Translations under genes and position numbers: made by a program | The notes under the pieces: generated by a model | Told to the model about the DNA's origin: nothing | What the model saw: only the letters and a program-made list of their open reading frames with translations | Databases searched by the model: none | Assembly (NCBI GenBank): GCA_017533005.1 | Contig: JAFXIQ010000014.1 | Span: forward strand, 1 to 56,629 | Reading direction: 5' to 3' | DNA length: 56,629 nt | DNA from: Clostridia bacterium | GTDB lineage: Bacteria; Bacillota; Clostridia; Christensenellales; DTU072 | Shown here: positions 27,128 through 36,364 of the stretch, in pieces | How the letters are laid out: each line of letters starts with the position of its first letter | Numbering within the stretch: position 1 is the first letter of the stretch

Positions 27128-28329
27128 TATTTGTTTCCTCCTTCAACCATTTCACCGGCTTTTACGATAGAGCCTGCAGGCATTACTGCATCGGGTGCGA
27201 CTACGGCTATTTGCCATTCGCCTTTGATAGCGCTCTCTTGATATTCACCTATCTTTGCGCTCTCTTTTATCTCTGCATTCCAACCGATTATTGCGTGACG
27301 GATTTCTGCACCACTTCTTACAATCGTGCCCGGCATTACGATACTGTCGCGAATTACTGCGCCCTTTTCTACGTGTGCGCCTTGGAAAATAACCGAATTA
27401 ACGATTTCACCATCGATTTCGCAACCTTCTGAAATAATAGCGTTGCTTATCGTTGCGTTACTGCCAATAAAGTGTGGCGGTTCAGCCATGTTTCTTGCGT
27501 ATATCTTCCATCTGCTGTCGCTCAAGTTGAGTCCTGAATCTGCATTCAAAACATCCATATTTGCTTCCCATAGCGAAGAAATCGTTCCTACGTCTTTCCA
27601 ATAACCACTGAAATCGTAAGTGAACATTCTTTGGCCATCGTTTAGCATTGACGGAATAATGTTCTTACCAAAGTCGTTGTGAGAATTCTTGTCTTCTTCG
27701 TCCATTATTAGGTACTTCTTGAGTTTTGCCCAAGTGAAAATGTAAATACCCATACTTGCTTTCGTTGATTTGGGGTTCTTGGGTTTTTCTTCAAACTCGA
27801 AGATTGCGCCGTCTTTGTCAGCGTTCATTATACCGAATCTAGATGCTTCTTCAATCGGGACGTCTAGAACTGCGATTGTGCAGTCTGCGTTCTTCTCGAT
27901 ATGATGAGCAAGCATTTTGCTGTAATCCATCTTATAGATATGGTCACCTGAAAGTATCAATACGTATTCAGCATTGTATCTATCGATAAAATCAATGTTT
28001 TGGTAAATAGCGTTGGCTGTGCCTTTATACCATTCTCCAGATTTTGCTTTTTGGTACGGTGGCAATACGAAAGCTCCACCTTCTAGTCTGTCCAAGTCCC
28101 AAGGTTGTCCGTTACCGATATATTGGTTAAGTTCAAAGGGTTGATATTGAGTTAATACGCCTATCGTGTCGATGTCTGAATTGATTGTATTCGATAAGGT
28201 AAAGTCAATAATACGATATTTCCCTCCGAATGGGACGGCAGGTTTGGCAACTCTTTGCGTGAGAACGCCTAGTCTTGTGCCTTGACCACCTGCAAGTAGC
28301 ATTGCAACGCATTGTTTACTGGCTAGCAT
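27127..28329 (-). CDS. glgC: glucose-1-phosphate adenylyltransferase
   Basis: This 400-residue enzyme makes ADP-glucose from ATP and glucose-1-phosphate, the committed step of bacterial glycogen synthesis. Seen: [15 protein letters not shown] near the N-terminus, [15 protein letters not shown], the [12 protein letters not shown] block, [11 protein letters not shown] with the catalytic Asp, the FEEKP substrate lysine motif, and a C-terminal beta-helix. Length is typical. It starts inside the glgB stop (TAATG) with AGGAGG close upstream and ends the same way into glgD, giving a tightly coupled B-C-D block. Confidence 0.97.
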   Translation of the reverse strand: MLASKQCVAMLLAGGQGTRLGVLTQRVAKPAVPFGGKYRIIDFTLSNTINSDIDTIGVLTQYQPFELNQYIGNGQPWDLDRLEGGAFVLPPYQKAKSGEWYKGTANAIYQNIDFIDRYNAEYVLILSGDHIYKMDYSKMLAHHIEKNADCTIAVLDVPIEEASRFGIMNADKDGAIFEFEEKPKNPKSTKASMGIYIFTWAKLKKYLIMDEEDKNSHNDFGKNIIPSMLNDGQRMFTYDFSGYWKDVGTISSLWEANMDVLNADSGLNLSDSRWKIYARNMAEPPHFIGSNATISNAIISEGCEIDGEIVNSVIFQGAHVEKGAVIRDSIVMPGTIVRSGAEIRHAIIGWNAEIKESAKIGEYQESAIKGEWQIAVVAPDAVMPAGSIVKAGEMVEGGNK

Positions 28330-30200
28330 TATAGTTCCTCCTTAATTAGTCTCAAATAAATAGATTCGTTGCCTTTAAGGTCAACTGTTATAGATTGCTC
28401 TTGACCGTGACTGGCAAAAGCTTCTGTTTCATAAGTGCGTTTCTCTCCACCGTCAATGGTGTCTAGAATAACTTCATACGTTCCCTTATCCGGAACTCCG
28501 AAGGTGTATTTTTCTCTTCTTACGTCCGAGAAATTGATTATTACAACCACTCTATCGCCCTTGGTATCTTCACGATAAAAAGCTATAATGTTCTGAATCT
28601 TGTCGTCTACGACTAGCCATTTAAAGCCATCGTAACTGCTGTCAAGTTCGTAGAGTGCGGGATTTTCTAAATATACGTGATTGAGCTTTTTGACAAACTC
28701 GTGTACGTCCCTATGCGTATCGTAATCGAGTAAAAACCAATCAAGTGGTCTCTCGTAAGCCCATTCTATAAATTGTCCAAATTCATTGCCCATAAAGTTG
28801 AGCTTTTTGCCCGGATGCGCCATTTGGAAAGCGTAAAGCGATTTAAGCGCTTCGAATTTCTCTTTGTAATCTCCGGGGATTTTGCTTATCATAGAGCACT
28901 TGCCGTGAACTACTTCATCGTGAGAAAACGGTAGTACGTAGTTCTCGTTAAACGCATAGCTTATACCGAAAGTGAGCTTGTCGTGAGAGCCTTTACGGAA
29001 GAACGGATCGATTTTTATATAGCTCAATACGTCGTTCATCCAACCCATATTCCACTTGAAATTGAAACCTAAACCGCCAACTTCCGGAGGCATGGTTATC
29101 ATCGGGAATGACGTGCTCTCTTCTGCAATCATTATCGTTCCGGGATAATTCGTTAATACGGTCTTATTAAATTGCCTTAAAAAGTCAATAGCTTCTAAAT
29201 TATAATTTCCACCGAAAACGTTGGGCTCCCATTCGCCGTCCTTTCTGTCGTAGTCAAGGTATAGCATACTGGCTACTGCGTCCAATCTCAAACCGTCAAT
29301 ATGGTAGTTTTCTATCCAAAAACATGCGCATGACGTTAAAAACGAACGTACGGCGCCTTTAGTATAATCGAATACCATCGTTCCCCAACCTTTGTGTTCA
29401 CGCTTTTTGGGGTCGGCGTATTCGTAAAGTGACGTGCCGTCAAATTCATACAAGCCGAAAGCATCTTTAGGAAAATGCGATAGCACTATATCCATAATTA
29501 CGCCTATGCCTGCCTTATGACAGCAATCAATCAAATACATAAAATCATGTGGGGTGCCAAATCTAGAAGTGGGTGCAAAGAAGTTGCCTACTTGATAGCC
29601 CCAACTCATCTCTAACGGGTGTTCTGTAATCGGTAGAATTTCTACGTGAGTGTAACCCATTTCTTTGAGATATGGTACGAGATTATCAGCTACGTCTCTG
29701 TACGAATAGTAGTTACCGTCGTCGTGTCTTTTCCAACTGCCAATATGCATTTCGTAGATATTCAAAGGTTGTTTGTTAACATCTAACGAACGTCTACTCT
29801 CTCTATAAGCTTCATCAGTCCAATTAAAGCCTGAAATATCGTAGATTTTGCTTGCCGTTGCAGGCGGGGTTTCCGTATGCAATGCGTAAGGGTCGGCTTT
29901 ATTAACGATTCTTCCGTTGATTTGTTCAACGCTAAATTTGTAGTTGTCAAACTTCTTGAGCGATTGAGCATATCCTTCCCATATTCCACCGCCTACGGGT
30001 GTCATTTTGTGGCTGTTTCTGTCCCAATTATTGAAGTCACCAACTATCGATACCGAACGGGCGTTAGGCGCATAACAACGAAAACGCCACATCTTCTTGC
30101 CCGATTTGACAACGTAGGATATCTTCATCATCTTATGGGCTTCATAATTGGTGCCTTCGTTGAAAAGATAGATAGGATAATCTAGGATTTTTTTCGCCAT
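28329..30200 (-). CDS. glgB: 1,4-alpha-glucan branching enzyme
   Basis: This 623-residue GH13 branching enzyme makes alpha-1,6 branches. A CBM48-type N-terminal domain ([20 protein letters not shown], about residues 40-60) precedes the barrel. Motifs: [22 protein letters not shown] (nucleophile Asp), [10 protein letters not shown] (acid/base Glu), [12 protein letters not shown], then an all-beta C-terminal domain. The start is taken at 30200 (MAKKIL), because AAGGAG lies 6 nt upstream; the ATG six codons earlier precedes this site. It lies 14 bp after ispE, so it is in the same transcript. Confidence 0.97.
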   Translation of the reverse strand: MAKKILDYPIYLFNEGTNYEAHKMMKISYVVKSGKKMWRFRCYAPNARSVSIVGDFNNWDRNSHKMTPVGGGIWEGYAQSLKKFDNYKFSVEQINGRIVNKADPYALHTETPPATASKIYDISGFNWTDEAYRESRRSLDVNKQPLNIYEMHIGSWKRHDDGNYYSYRDVADNLVPYLKEMGYTHVEILPITEHPLEMSWGYQVGNFFAPTSRFGTPHDFMYLIDCCHKAGIGVIMDIVLSHFPKDAFGLYEFDGTSLYEYADPKKREHKGWGTMVFDYTKGAVRSFLTSCACFWIENYHIDGLRLDAVASMLYLDYDRKDGEWEPNVFGGNYNLEAIDFLRQFNKTVLTNYPGTIMIAEESTSFPMITMPPEVGGLGFNFKWNMGWMNDVLSYIKIDPFFRKGSHDKLTFGISYAFNENYVLPFSHDEVVHGKCSMISKIPGDYKEKFEALKSLYAFQMAHPGKKLNFMGNEFGQFIEWAYERPLDWFLLDYDTHRDVHEFVKKLNHVYLENPALYELDSSYDGFKWLVVDDKIQNIIAFYREDTKGDRVVVIINFSDVRREKYTFGVPDKGTYEVILDTIDGGEKRTYETEAFASHGQEQSITVDLKGNESIYLRLIKEEL

Positions 30201-30214
30201 GTTGTTCTCCTTAA

Positions 30215-31045
30215 TCATTTCGTGAACGAAATGAGAGTTTTTCTCGAATCGCCTATTAACAAGCGAGCTTTGGCTAGCGCATCGGCTAAAGCAAGTCTAC
30301 TCTTGCATAAACCGATTACCGCACTACCACTGCCGGTTATGGTATAACTATCAAAACCTGCATATTTCATTACGTCTAAATTCGTTCGTATCCCCTTGCA
30401 TAAAGCTACTGCCGATTTCTCTAAAGCATTAAAACATTCGCCTTTTGTAAGAAAATCACTCTTTTCGACGTCTTCTTCACCTATTCTATCGTAAGTCTTG
30501 TAAGCGTCTCGTGAAGAAACTTCTAATCCATCTTGATACAGTATCGCGACGTTTAACTTGGGAAGCGTTATCTCTTCTAAAATTTCGCCTTGCCCTTTCA
30601 TCACTTTGTCGCCACCGACGTACATATATTTGACGTCTGCACCGACTGCGTTCATTAAATCGTCTGCTATGGTAGGTAATGAATATAGCTCCTGCATGCC
30701 CCTAGCTACTGCGCCTGCGTCTGCTGACGAGCCACCCAGCCCTGCACCTATCGGTATGCGCTTGTCAATTACGATATCAACTCCGTTAACGTCGTATCTA
30801 TCAATAATAAGCTCTCCCATTTTGCGCGCAGTATCGTTATCGAATCTCTCTCCGTTAACATAGCTCACGCTAACGTTTTTGTCTTCTCTCTTTTTGAGCG
30901 TAACGACGTCGTATAGGTTGGGGACTTCGGTAACTATGGAATTCAGTAAATGGTAACCACGTTCGTCTACACCCGTGATTTCTAGGGTTAAATTAACCTT
31001 CGCGTGGGCGTTTATCGTGACTACTTCGCTTATATTACGTACCAT
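30215..31045 (-). CDS. ispE: 4-diphosphocytidyl-2-C-methyl-D-erythritol kinase
   Basis: This 276-residue GHMP-family kinase of the MEP isoprenoid pathway phosphorylates CDP-methylerythritol. It opens with AHAKVNLTLEITG, has the ATP loop PIGAGLGGSSADAG near residue 100 and the third GHMP motif TITGSGSAVIG near 235. I use the ATG at 31045; a frame open to 31117 would extend across the promoter. A consensus promoter (31055-31083) puts the RNA start only about 3 nt before this ATG, and there is no Shine-Dalgarno site, so translation is predicted to be essentially leaderless. It heads the glycogen operon, which is unusual; ispE more often sits near purR, veg or ribosomal-RNA methylase genes, and here veg is about 1.7 kb upstream. 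Confidence 0.95.
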   Translation of the reverse strand: MVRNISEVVTINAHAKVNLTLEITGVDERGYHLLNSIVTEVPNLYDVVTLKKREDKNVSVSYVNGERFDNDTARKMGELIIDRYDVNGVDIVIDKRIPIGAGLGGSSADAGAVARGMQELYSLPTIADDLMNAVGADVKYMYVGGDKVMKGQGEILEEITLPKLNVAILYQDGLEVSSRDAYKTYDRIGEEDVEKSDFLTKGECFNALEKSAVALCKGIRTNLDVMKYAGFDSYTITGSGSAVIGLCKSRLALADALAKARLLIGDSRKTLISFTK

Positions 31046-31054
31046 AACGTTTAA

Positions 31055-31083
31055 ATTATAATATATAATTTTATCTAGGTCAA
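31055..31083 (-). promoter_or_regulatory. promoter of the ispE-glycogen operon
   Basis: On the minus strand, TTGACC (31078-31083), exactly 17 nt, then TATAAT (31055-31060). Only 9 nt separate the -10 box from the ispE ATG, so the leader should be 2-4 nt. Confidence 0.8.
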
Positions 31084-31151
31084 TACCCAACAAAAAAAAT
31101 AAGTAAAACAATGGCAAAAATCACGGGTGTTTTTGTCGCTCGCAAACAAAA

Positions 31152-31170
31152 GACACTCGTGAAGAGTGCC
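31152..31170. terminator. terminator after the SPOCS/LysM gene
   Basis: GACACTC (31152-31158) pairs with GAGTGCC (31164-31170), one wobble on the minus strand, around a 5-nt loop, with A/T runs on both sides. It closes the veg-SPOCS transcript just ahead of the ispE promoter. Confidence 0.7.
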
Positions 31171-31201
31171 TTTTTTGCGCAGATTAAATAGTTACGCTCG
31201 T

Positions 31202-32668
31202 CTACTCCGTTAACGGACGATAGAATAATATTCTCTCTCCACCCGTCAATGGAAGCGTAAGCTCGGGGTTTAACTCGATAAGCGTGCTCTCTTCCGTGTC
31301 AAGAGCCTTTGCTACGTCCCATAACGTTTCTTCGCGACGAGCTATGTATAAGCTTATAGCAATATCACTAACTTCTTTATCACAAATCTCGCTATATCCC
31401 GTCATAAACTTAACCGTTCTATCGGTTGAGCCAAATACGCTAAATGAGATTTCCGCAACTACTTCTATTTCATCGTTATGTCTAACTTTTGCGTTAAAGG
31501 ACGTGACGACTGCTGTTGCCGATAGGTTATCCGTGCAAGTGAAGTCGTTAGTTAAATTAAATCTGTACGGTAATTCCACAAGTACACGATTTATGCTCTC
31601 TTCCGGGCAAATGTAGATGACTTCTGCAGATATAACGCCTTCCACGAATAATCCACCGTCCATCATCACATTTATAGCCCCAATCGAAGGTGGACATACG
31701 CAAACCAAACTCCTTATTCTTGGCATATCTTCTTCGATTATGAACGAGCCTGTTACGCGCTCGTCTTCTCTCGTAACACATACGTTGTTCTCAACAACGA
31801 CTTCTTCAAAAGCCATTTCACATTCCTTACCCGGAGTGTAGGCATCTTCTACAACTTCTATTTCTTCCACTCTAACCGAATAGCCTTTCAAAGAAATTAC
31901 CGTGTCAAACTTAAGAATAGTGTCTTCATCATCGCTAACAAGCGTTACCGAATTAGCTACCACTCTTCCCGTTAAATACACCCTATCCCCGTCTTTGATA
32001 GATGGACAAAGAATTTCTGTTTCAAACGGCGACGTAAACGTAACCGATTGGATATTGCCGTCCGTAACGTAAATTAGATAGGTATGACATTCACCTGAAA
32101 TATGACATATTTCCGTAGCAGTAGCTACCGATTTAACCACAATTTGAGAATTATTACACAAGATTTTTTCTACCTTACCTTTTATGGAACGCTCGCTCTC
32201 CGTCGCAAATTCACTCTCTCTTATGACGTCGATACATTCAACGTTGGTAGTAGATTTTTTGACTACGGCGCCTTCTGGAAGAACGCTGTCTACGTGAACG
32301 TTCACTATTACGTAACCACATATTTCAAGCATAGTTCTAGTTTGTACGTTAGTGGTACCTACGTACTCGTTGTTGATAACCGACACATTCAAATGCAAGT
32401 CGCTCTTCGCCGTTATAGACAGAGCTTTGACTATCGCGCTTCGCGTATAACTAAACTCTTGTGAAGAATATCCGTCTTCGCCTTTATATATTACGTTATA
32501 GTTAACCCTATAATTAACCTTGGCTTCGCCTTGCATAGGCTCTACTGAAACAAGTGACGCCGTTACGTTCATTCCCATAATTTTTACGGCGTCCTTAACG
32601 GATAGCTCTTCATCAATATAAAATTGAATGGGTGTTAGTTGTTCTTTTTTGTCTGCGCGTATAATCAT
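31202..32668 (-). CDS. SPOCS-domain (DUF3794) protein with C-terminal LysM
   Basis: This 488-residue protein has no signal peptide. It contains repeated SPOCS/DUF3794 segments: beta-rich stretches with the SVKDAVKIMG-like entry, and a second region around residues 160-260 rich in KGKV...ICHISGEC-type strands. A C-terminal LysM-like module (about 440-480) carries the characteristic ETLWDVAKAL...ESTLIELNPEL pattern. Such proteins are typical of endospore-forming Clostridia and related lineages, where the domain is linked to spore coat assembly; that role is inferred here. Start at 32668 (MIIRAD), because AAGGGGG sits just upstream; the ORF from 32725 runs across that site. It lies 62 bp after veg, probably in one transcript. 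Confidence 0.85.
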   Translation of the reverse strand: MIIRADKKEQLTPIQFYIDEELSVKDAVKIMGMNVTASLVSVEPMQGEAKVNYRVNYNVIYKGEDGYSSQEFSYTRSAIVKALSITAKSDLHLNVSVINNEYVGTTNVQTRTMLEICGYVIVNVHVDSVLPEGAVVKKSTTNVECIDVIRESEFATESERSIKGKVEKILCNNSQIVVKSVATATEICHISGECHTYLIYVTDGNIQSVTFTSPFETEILCPSIKDGDRVYLTGRVVANSVTLVSDDEDTILKFDTVISLKGYSVRVEEIEVVEDAYTPGKECEMAFEEVVVENNVCVTREDERVTGSFIIEEDMPRIRSLVCVCPPSIGAINVMMDGGLFVEGVISAEVIYICPEESINRVLVELPYRFNLTNDFTCTDNLSATAVVTSFNAKVRHNDEIEVVAEISFSVFGSTDRTVKFMTGYSEICDKEVSDIAISLYIARREETLWDVAKALDTEESTLIELNPELTLPLTGGERILFYRPLTE

Positions 32669-32730
32669 CGTTACCCCCTTGGTCGTTATGTTAATTGTTA
32701 TGCCTTGGAAGTACGACTTATGCAAAAAAA

Positions 32731-32970
32731 TTAATCTTTTTTTCTAAAGAATAAAATGTTCCTTGCTAAAACATCAGCGTGTTGAAAGGTGCCTATTTCG
32801 CCACTCACGCATTTTACCGTAAAAACCTTGGGATACACACTCTCAATAACACCTTCGTAGGTTTCGATTTTATTTCTTCCCCTATTAACTTTTACTACAA
32901 GTGGTATCCCACGCATAGCGTTCAGGCGCGCAATAGTACCATTGATATCTTTTAAGTTTATATCTCTCAT
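32731..32970 (-). CDS. veg: Veg family protein (DUF1021)
   Basis: This is a 79-residue small beta-barrel protein. The family core GRNKIETYEGVIESVYPKVFTV (positions about 31-52, split around YEGV) is clear and length is standard. In Bacillus subtilis, Veg is abundantly expressed and affects biofilm and spore outgrowth; the molecular role is not settled. No Shine-Dalgarno site precedes the ATG (TATTAT lies directly before it). The ileS terminator is immediately upstream, so it needs its own promoter; a TAAAAT about 24 nt upstream is possible but has no clear -35. Confidence 0.92.
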   Translation of the reverse strand: MRDINLKDINGTIARLNAMRGIPLVVKVNRGRNKIETYEGVIESVYPKVFTVKCVSGEIGTFQHADVLARNILFFRKKD

Positions 32971-33008
32971 ATAATACTTATTGCCATTTCTAGCGATTTT
33001 AGACGCAA

Positions 33009-33034
33009 AAAACGCGCTCCGTGGAGCGCGTTTT
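33009..33034 (-). terminator. terminator of ileS
   Basis: AAAACGCGCTC (33009-33019) pairs with 33024-33034 around CGTG. On the minus strand it is followed by six T. It lies 24 bp after the ileS stop. Confidence 0.92.
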
Positions 33035-33057
33035 ATTGTTTTGGGGTTTATTAGTTT

Positions 33058-36000
33058 TTAGCGGGCTAGCTTTACAATGATGTCGTAGCCTTGGATATTA
33101 ACTACCTTTTCGGTTTCAGGAGCTTCGACCTTGGTGATTTCTTTGGCTAGAATGTCTGCTGATATTCTATCAATGTATGCGTTGATTGCGTTCATTGCTA
33201 CTTCGCTTTCACTCGTGATTTCTGCAATTATTCTTTGCTCAACTGCGAAATCTGCATCCTTTCTCATGACTTGGATTTGTCTTATGAGTTCACGTACAAT
33301 GCCTTCTGCAATTAGCTCTTCGTTCAAAGTCGTGTCTAGGGCAAGTGTTTTTCCGTTTTCGGTGGTTACTAGGTATCCTTTCTTCGGTCTATCGTGTTTG
33401 TCAACTACGTTAGCGGATAGGCCTTTGAAATCGCCAATATCTACGCTACCGGTAGCAACTTGCGCGTTCAATGCGTTGTATTCTTCTTGCGTCATATTGT
33501 CAACAACGCCTTTTAGCTTTTGTGCTTCGCCCTTCAATGCTTGTCCTGCGAAACGGAAGTTAACCGTGAAGTATACGTCGTTATACAAACTCATATCGCT
33601 TGTAAATACAACTTCTTTGATATTAAGCTCGTCTTTAATCGTTCCGATTAGGCTCTTAACTGCGTCTTGAACTGCTTCGCTTGCCGTTACGTAAAGTTTG
33701 CTCAAGGGTTGCTTAATCTTGATTTGAGCTTCGTTACGCATTCTTTGTGCAGTAGCAATGATTTCTCTTGCGATTTCGGTTTGTTTCAAGATTTCTGCGT
33801 CTTCCGGTATATCTAGCATTGTGGGGAACTTGGATAGGTGTACGGAAATAGGTGCATCCTTTTCTACTTCCCTAACGGTGTTTTGATATACGTAGTCGGT
33901 TATGAATGGGATAATAGGTGCCATTACGCCAACGATTGCTTTTATCGTTTGATATAAGCAGGTGTATGCGTTCATTTGGTCTTCTTTGTCAGTCGACTTC
34001 CAGAATCTCTTACGGTTAATACGGATATACCAATTGGATACGTCGTCTACAAAGCTCTCGAATTCCTTTACTAGTGCAGAAGTCTTGTAGGTTTCCCAAC
34101 AATTCGTAGCTTCTTTAATAAACTCGTTGGTTCTCGTGAGTAGCCATCTATCGCTGTGCGTTAGCTTGTCGTAATCAAGTTTGTGGCTCGCAATATCAGG
34201 ATTATCGATAGCTGCGTATAGGTTGAAGAATACGTAAATATTCCAGAAACCAAGCATCTTTCTTCTAGCTTCATCGGCAAGATTATAGCCAAATCTTACG
34301 TCAGATGCTACGGGGTTACCAGCGAACAAGTAACGAATTGGGTCTGCGCCCATCTTCTCTGCGGCGTCGTCAAATCTAATCATATAGCCGGTCTTACTGA
34401 ACTTGCCACCGTCTTCCTTGATAACGCTACTATGTGCAACGACTTGTTTGTAAGGAGCTTTTCCTGTCAAAGTTACCGACATGAATAGTAGTGAGTAGAA
34501 CCATAGTCTGATTTGCTCTTTCATTTCTATAACTAGGTCTGACGGGAAGTTGTTCTCAAAGTATTCCTTATCACTAAAATACTTCTTGGTTGAGAAAGGC
34601 GTGATACCTGCGTCTAACCAACAGTCGCCGACTTCGGGAACTCTCTCAACAAGCTCACCACAGTTTTCACAGTGGATTTTTACTTCGTCAATATAAGGCT
34701 TGTGTAGGTGTGGAACTCCGTCGATATTGCCGTGTTCACTACGCTCGATAAGCTCTTCTTTGCTACCAATTACGGTAACGTGTCCGCACTTTTTGCAGAC
34801 GTAGAAAGGTAGTGGTAGACCGTAAAATCTCTTACGGCTGATATTCCAGTCGCCCATATTGTTTAGCCAGTCTAGCATCCTCTTTCCTGCAAATTCGGGT
34901 TCCCATTTTACGGTTTTTGCGGCTTCTATCATCATCGGCTTGATTTCGTCGGTCTTGATATACCATTCGTCAACAAGCTTGAAAACAACAGGAGTCTTGC
35001 ATCTCCAGCACTTGGGGTAGCTGTGAGTATACATCTCTGTCTTGTAGAGTTTGTTTTCTTTCTCTAGTCTAGCAACGACTGCCTCTACAACGTCGGTAGT
35101 CTTCTTGCCACTAAATTCGCCGAATCCTTCTAAAATAACGCCTTCATCGTTAATGGGGCAGATAGTTTGGATACCAAGTTTTTTACCCAAATCAAAGTCT
35201 TCTGCACCACAGCCCGGAGCTATATGAACGATACCCGTACCTTCGGTTGCATCAACGTCTTCCCATGGAACGATAACGTGCTTGAATTGTTGACAATCGA
35301 AATCTTCGAAACAAGTTCTATATTCTTTACCAATAAGCTCTGCGCCTTTGAATGGTTCGCTTATTTCTACGATATCACCCGCAAGCTTCTTGATAGCGTT
35401 CTTGCCAACGATAAGCGTTGCCGTGTCACTCTTGACTTTTACGCGAACGTATTCGATTTCCGGATTAACTGCTAGTGCGCAGTTGCTGGTTAACGTCCAA
35501 GGCGTAGTCGTCCACAAAATAATCTTATCGTTAGTGTCTACGATAGGAAGCTTAGCGTATATTGACAAGTGTTCCATTTCTGAATAGGAACCTGCCATTT
35601 CGTGGTCGGATAGGCTCGTTCCACATCTTGGGCACCATGGCATAGGACGGTGCGACTTAACTAGCCAACCACGTTCTGCACAAACTTTTAAGAAGTGCCA
35701 AATTGACGTTATGTTAAGGTCGGTGTTGGTGAAATATGAATTCTCCCAATCCATCCATTGTCCTAGACGTTTGCTTTGTTCGGTAATAACGCCTGCGAAC
35801 TTTTGAACTCTTTCCATACACTTCGTGGTGAATTTGTCAACGCCGTACTTGACAATGTCGCTCTTAACTTGTATGCCAAGTTCCTTTTCCGTTTCAACTT
35901 CTACCCACAAGCCTTGGCTGTCAAAACCGTTTTGGTATTGGCAGGACTTGCCTTTCATAGCATTGTACTTGATGTACATATCTTTCATGCTTCTTCCCCA

Positions 36001-36174
36001 TGCGTGGTGTATGCCCATTGGGTTGTTAGCAGTGATAGGTCCGTCAAGGAAACGGAAACGTTCGCCGTTTGCGTTTTGTTCAACTAGTTTCTCGAAACAA
36101 TGATTGTCTTCCCAAAATTTCAAAGTTTGCTTTTCAAGCTCTACAAAATTTGGTGTGGGATTTTCTTTTTTCAT
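33058..36174 (-). CDS. ileS: isoleucyl-tRNA synthetase
   Basis: This 1038-residue class I synthetase charges tRNA-Ile. The HIGH-type motif is GIHHAWGR near residue 55, preceded by DGPITANNP. The KMSKS-type motif is KFSKT near residue 592. The editing (CP1) domain lies between, with TTTPWTLTSNCALAV. Two CxxC pairs (WCPRCG, CKKCGH...CENCG) bind zinc within the insert. The length and the NPMG...HAWGR form fit the long, eukaryote-like class of bacterial IleRS, a class often less sensitive to mupirocin (family knowledge, not shown here). Start at 36174 (MKKENP) follows GGAGG by 6 nt; the longer frame from 36198 runs through it. The predicted leader is only about 29 nt, with no T-box. Confidence 0.97.
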   Translation of the reverse strand: MKKENPTPNFVELEKQTLKFWEDNHCFEKLVEQNANGERFRFLDGPITANNPMGIHHAWGRSMKDMYIKYNAMKGKSCQYQNGFDSQGLWVEVETEKELGIQVKSDIVKYGVDKFTTKCMERVQKFAGVITEQSKRLGQWMDWENSYFTNTDLNITSIWHFLKVCAERGWLVKSHRPMPWCPRCGTSLSDHEMAGSYSEMEHLSIYAKLPIVDTNDKIILWTTTPWTLTSNCALAVNPEIEYVRVKVKSDTATLIVGKNAIKKLAGDIVEISEPFKGAELIGKEYRTCFEDFDCQQFKHVIVPWEDVDATEGTGIVHIAPGCGAEDFDLGKKLGIQTICPINDEGVILEGFGEFSGKKTTDVVEAVVARLEKENKLYKTEMYTHSYPKCWRCKTPVVFKLVDEWYIKTDEIKPMMIEAAKTVKWEPEFAGKRMLDWLNNMGDWNISRKRFYGLPLPFYVCKKCGHVTVIGSKEELIERSEHGNIDGVPHLHKPYIDEVKIHCENCGELVERVPEVGDCWLDAGITPFSTKKYFSDKEYFENNFPSDLVIEMKEQIRLWFYSLLFMSVTLTGKAPYKQVVAHSSVIKEDGGKFSKTGYMIRFDDAAEKMGADPIRYLFAGNPVASDVRFGYNLADEARRKMLGFWNIYVFFNLYAAIDNPDIASHKLDYDKLTHSDRWLLTRTNEFIKEATNCWETYKTSALVKEFESFVDDVSNWYIRINRKRFWKSTDKEDQMNAYTCLYQTIKAIVGVMAPIIPFITDYVYQNTVREVEKDAPISVHLSKFPTMLDIPEDAEILKQTEIAREIIATAQRMRNEAQIKIKQPLSKLYVTASEAVQDAVKSLIGTIKDELNIKEVVFTSDMSLYNDVYFTVNFRFAGQALKGEAQKLKGVVDNMTQEEYNALNAQVATGSVDIGDFKGLSANVVDKHDRPKKGYLVTTENGKTLALDTTLNEELIAEGIVRELIRQIQVMRKDADFAVEQRIIAEITSESEVAMNAINAYIDRISADILAKEITKVEAPETEKVVNIQGYDIIVKLAR

Positions 36175-36209
36175 GTTGCCTCCGATTAAATTAAGCATTT
36201 ATCCGTTAG

Positions 36210-36238
36210 ATTATACCACACACGCGTGTGTATTACAA
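36210..36238 (-). promoter_or_regulatory. ileS promoter with a palindrome in the spacer
   Basis: On the minus strand, TTGTAA (36233-36238), 17 nt, TATAAT (36210-36215). The spacer contains a perfect 14-bp palindrome, ACACACGCGTGTGT (36218-36231), placed where a repressor or a supercoil-sensitive element would act. Confidence 0.75.
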
Positions 36239-36329
36239 ACAAATAAAGATAAAATTTGTCGTTTAAAACGGAGTTTTTGTGTTTTAACGCCACAATAAAT
36301 TTTTTTAAGTACTATTTTTAGCTTCCTTA

Positions 36330-36358
36330 TTGAACTTAACGTGTCGTCGTGGTAAAAT
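36330..36358 (+). promoter_or_regulatory. GH30 gene promoter, predicted leaderless
   Basis: TTGAAC (36330-36335), 17 nt, TAAAAT (36353-36358). The ATG begins at 36365, 6 nt after the -10 box, so the predicted +1 coincides with the start codon. Divergent from the ileS promoter. Confidence 0.7.
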
Positions 36359-36364
36359 TATCGT

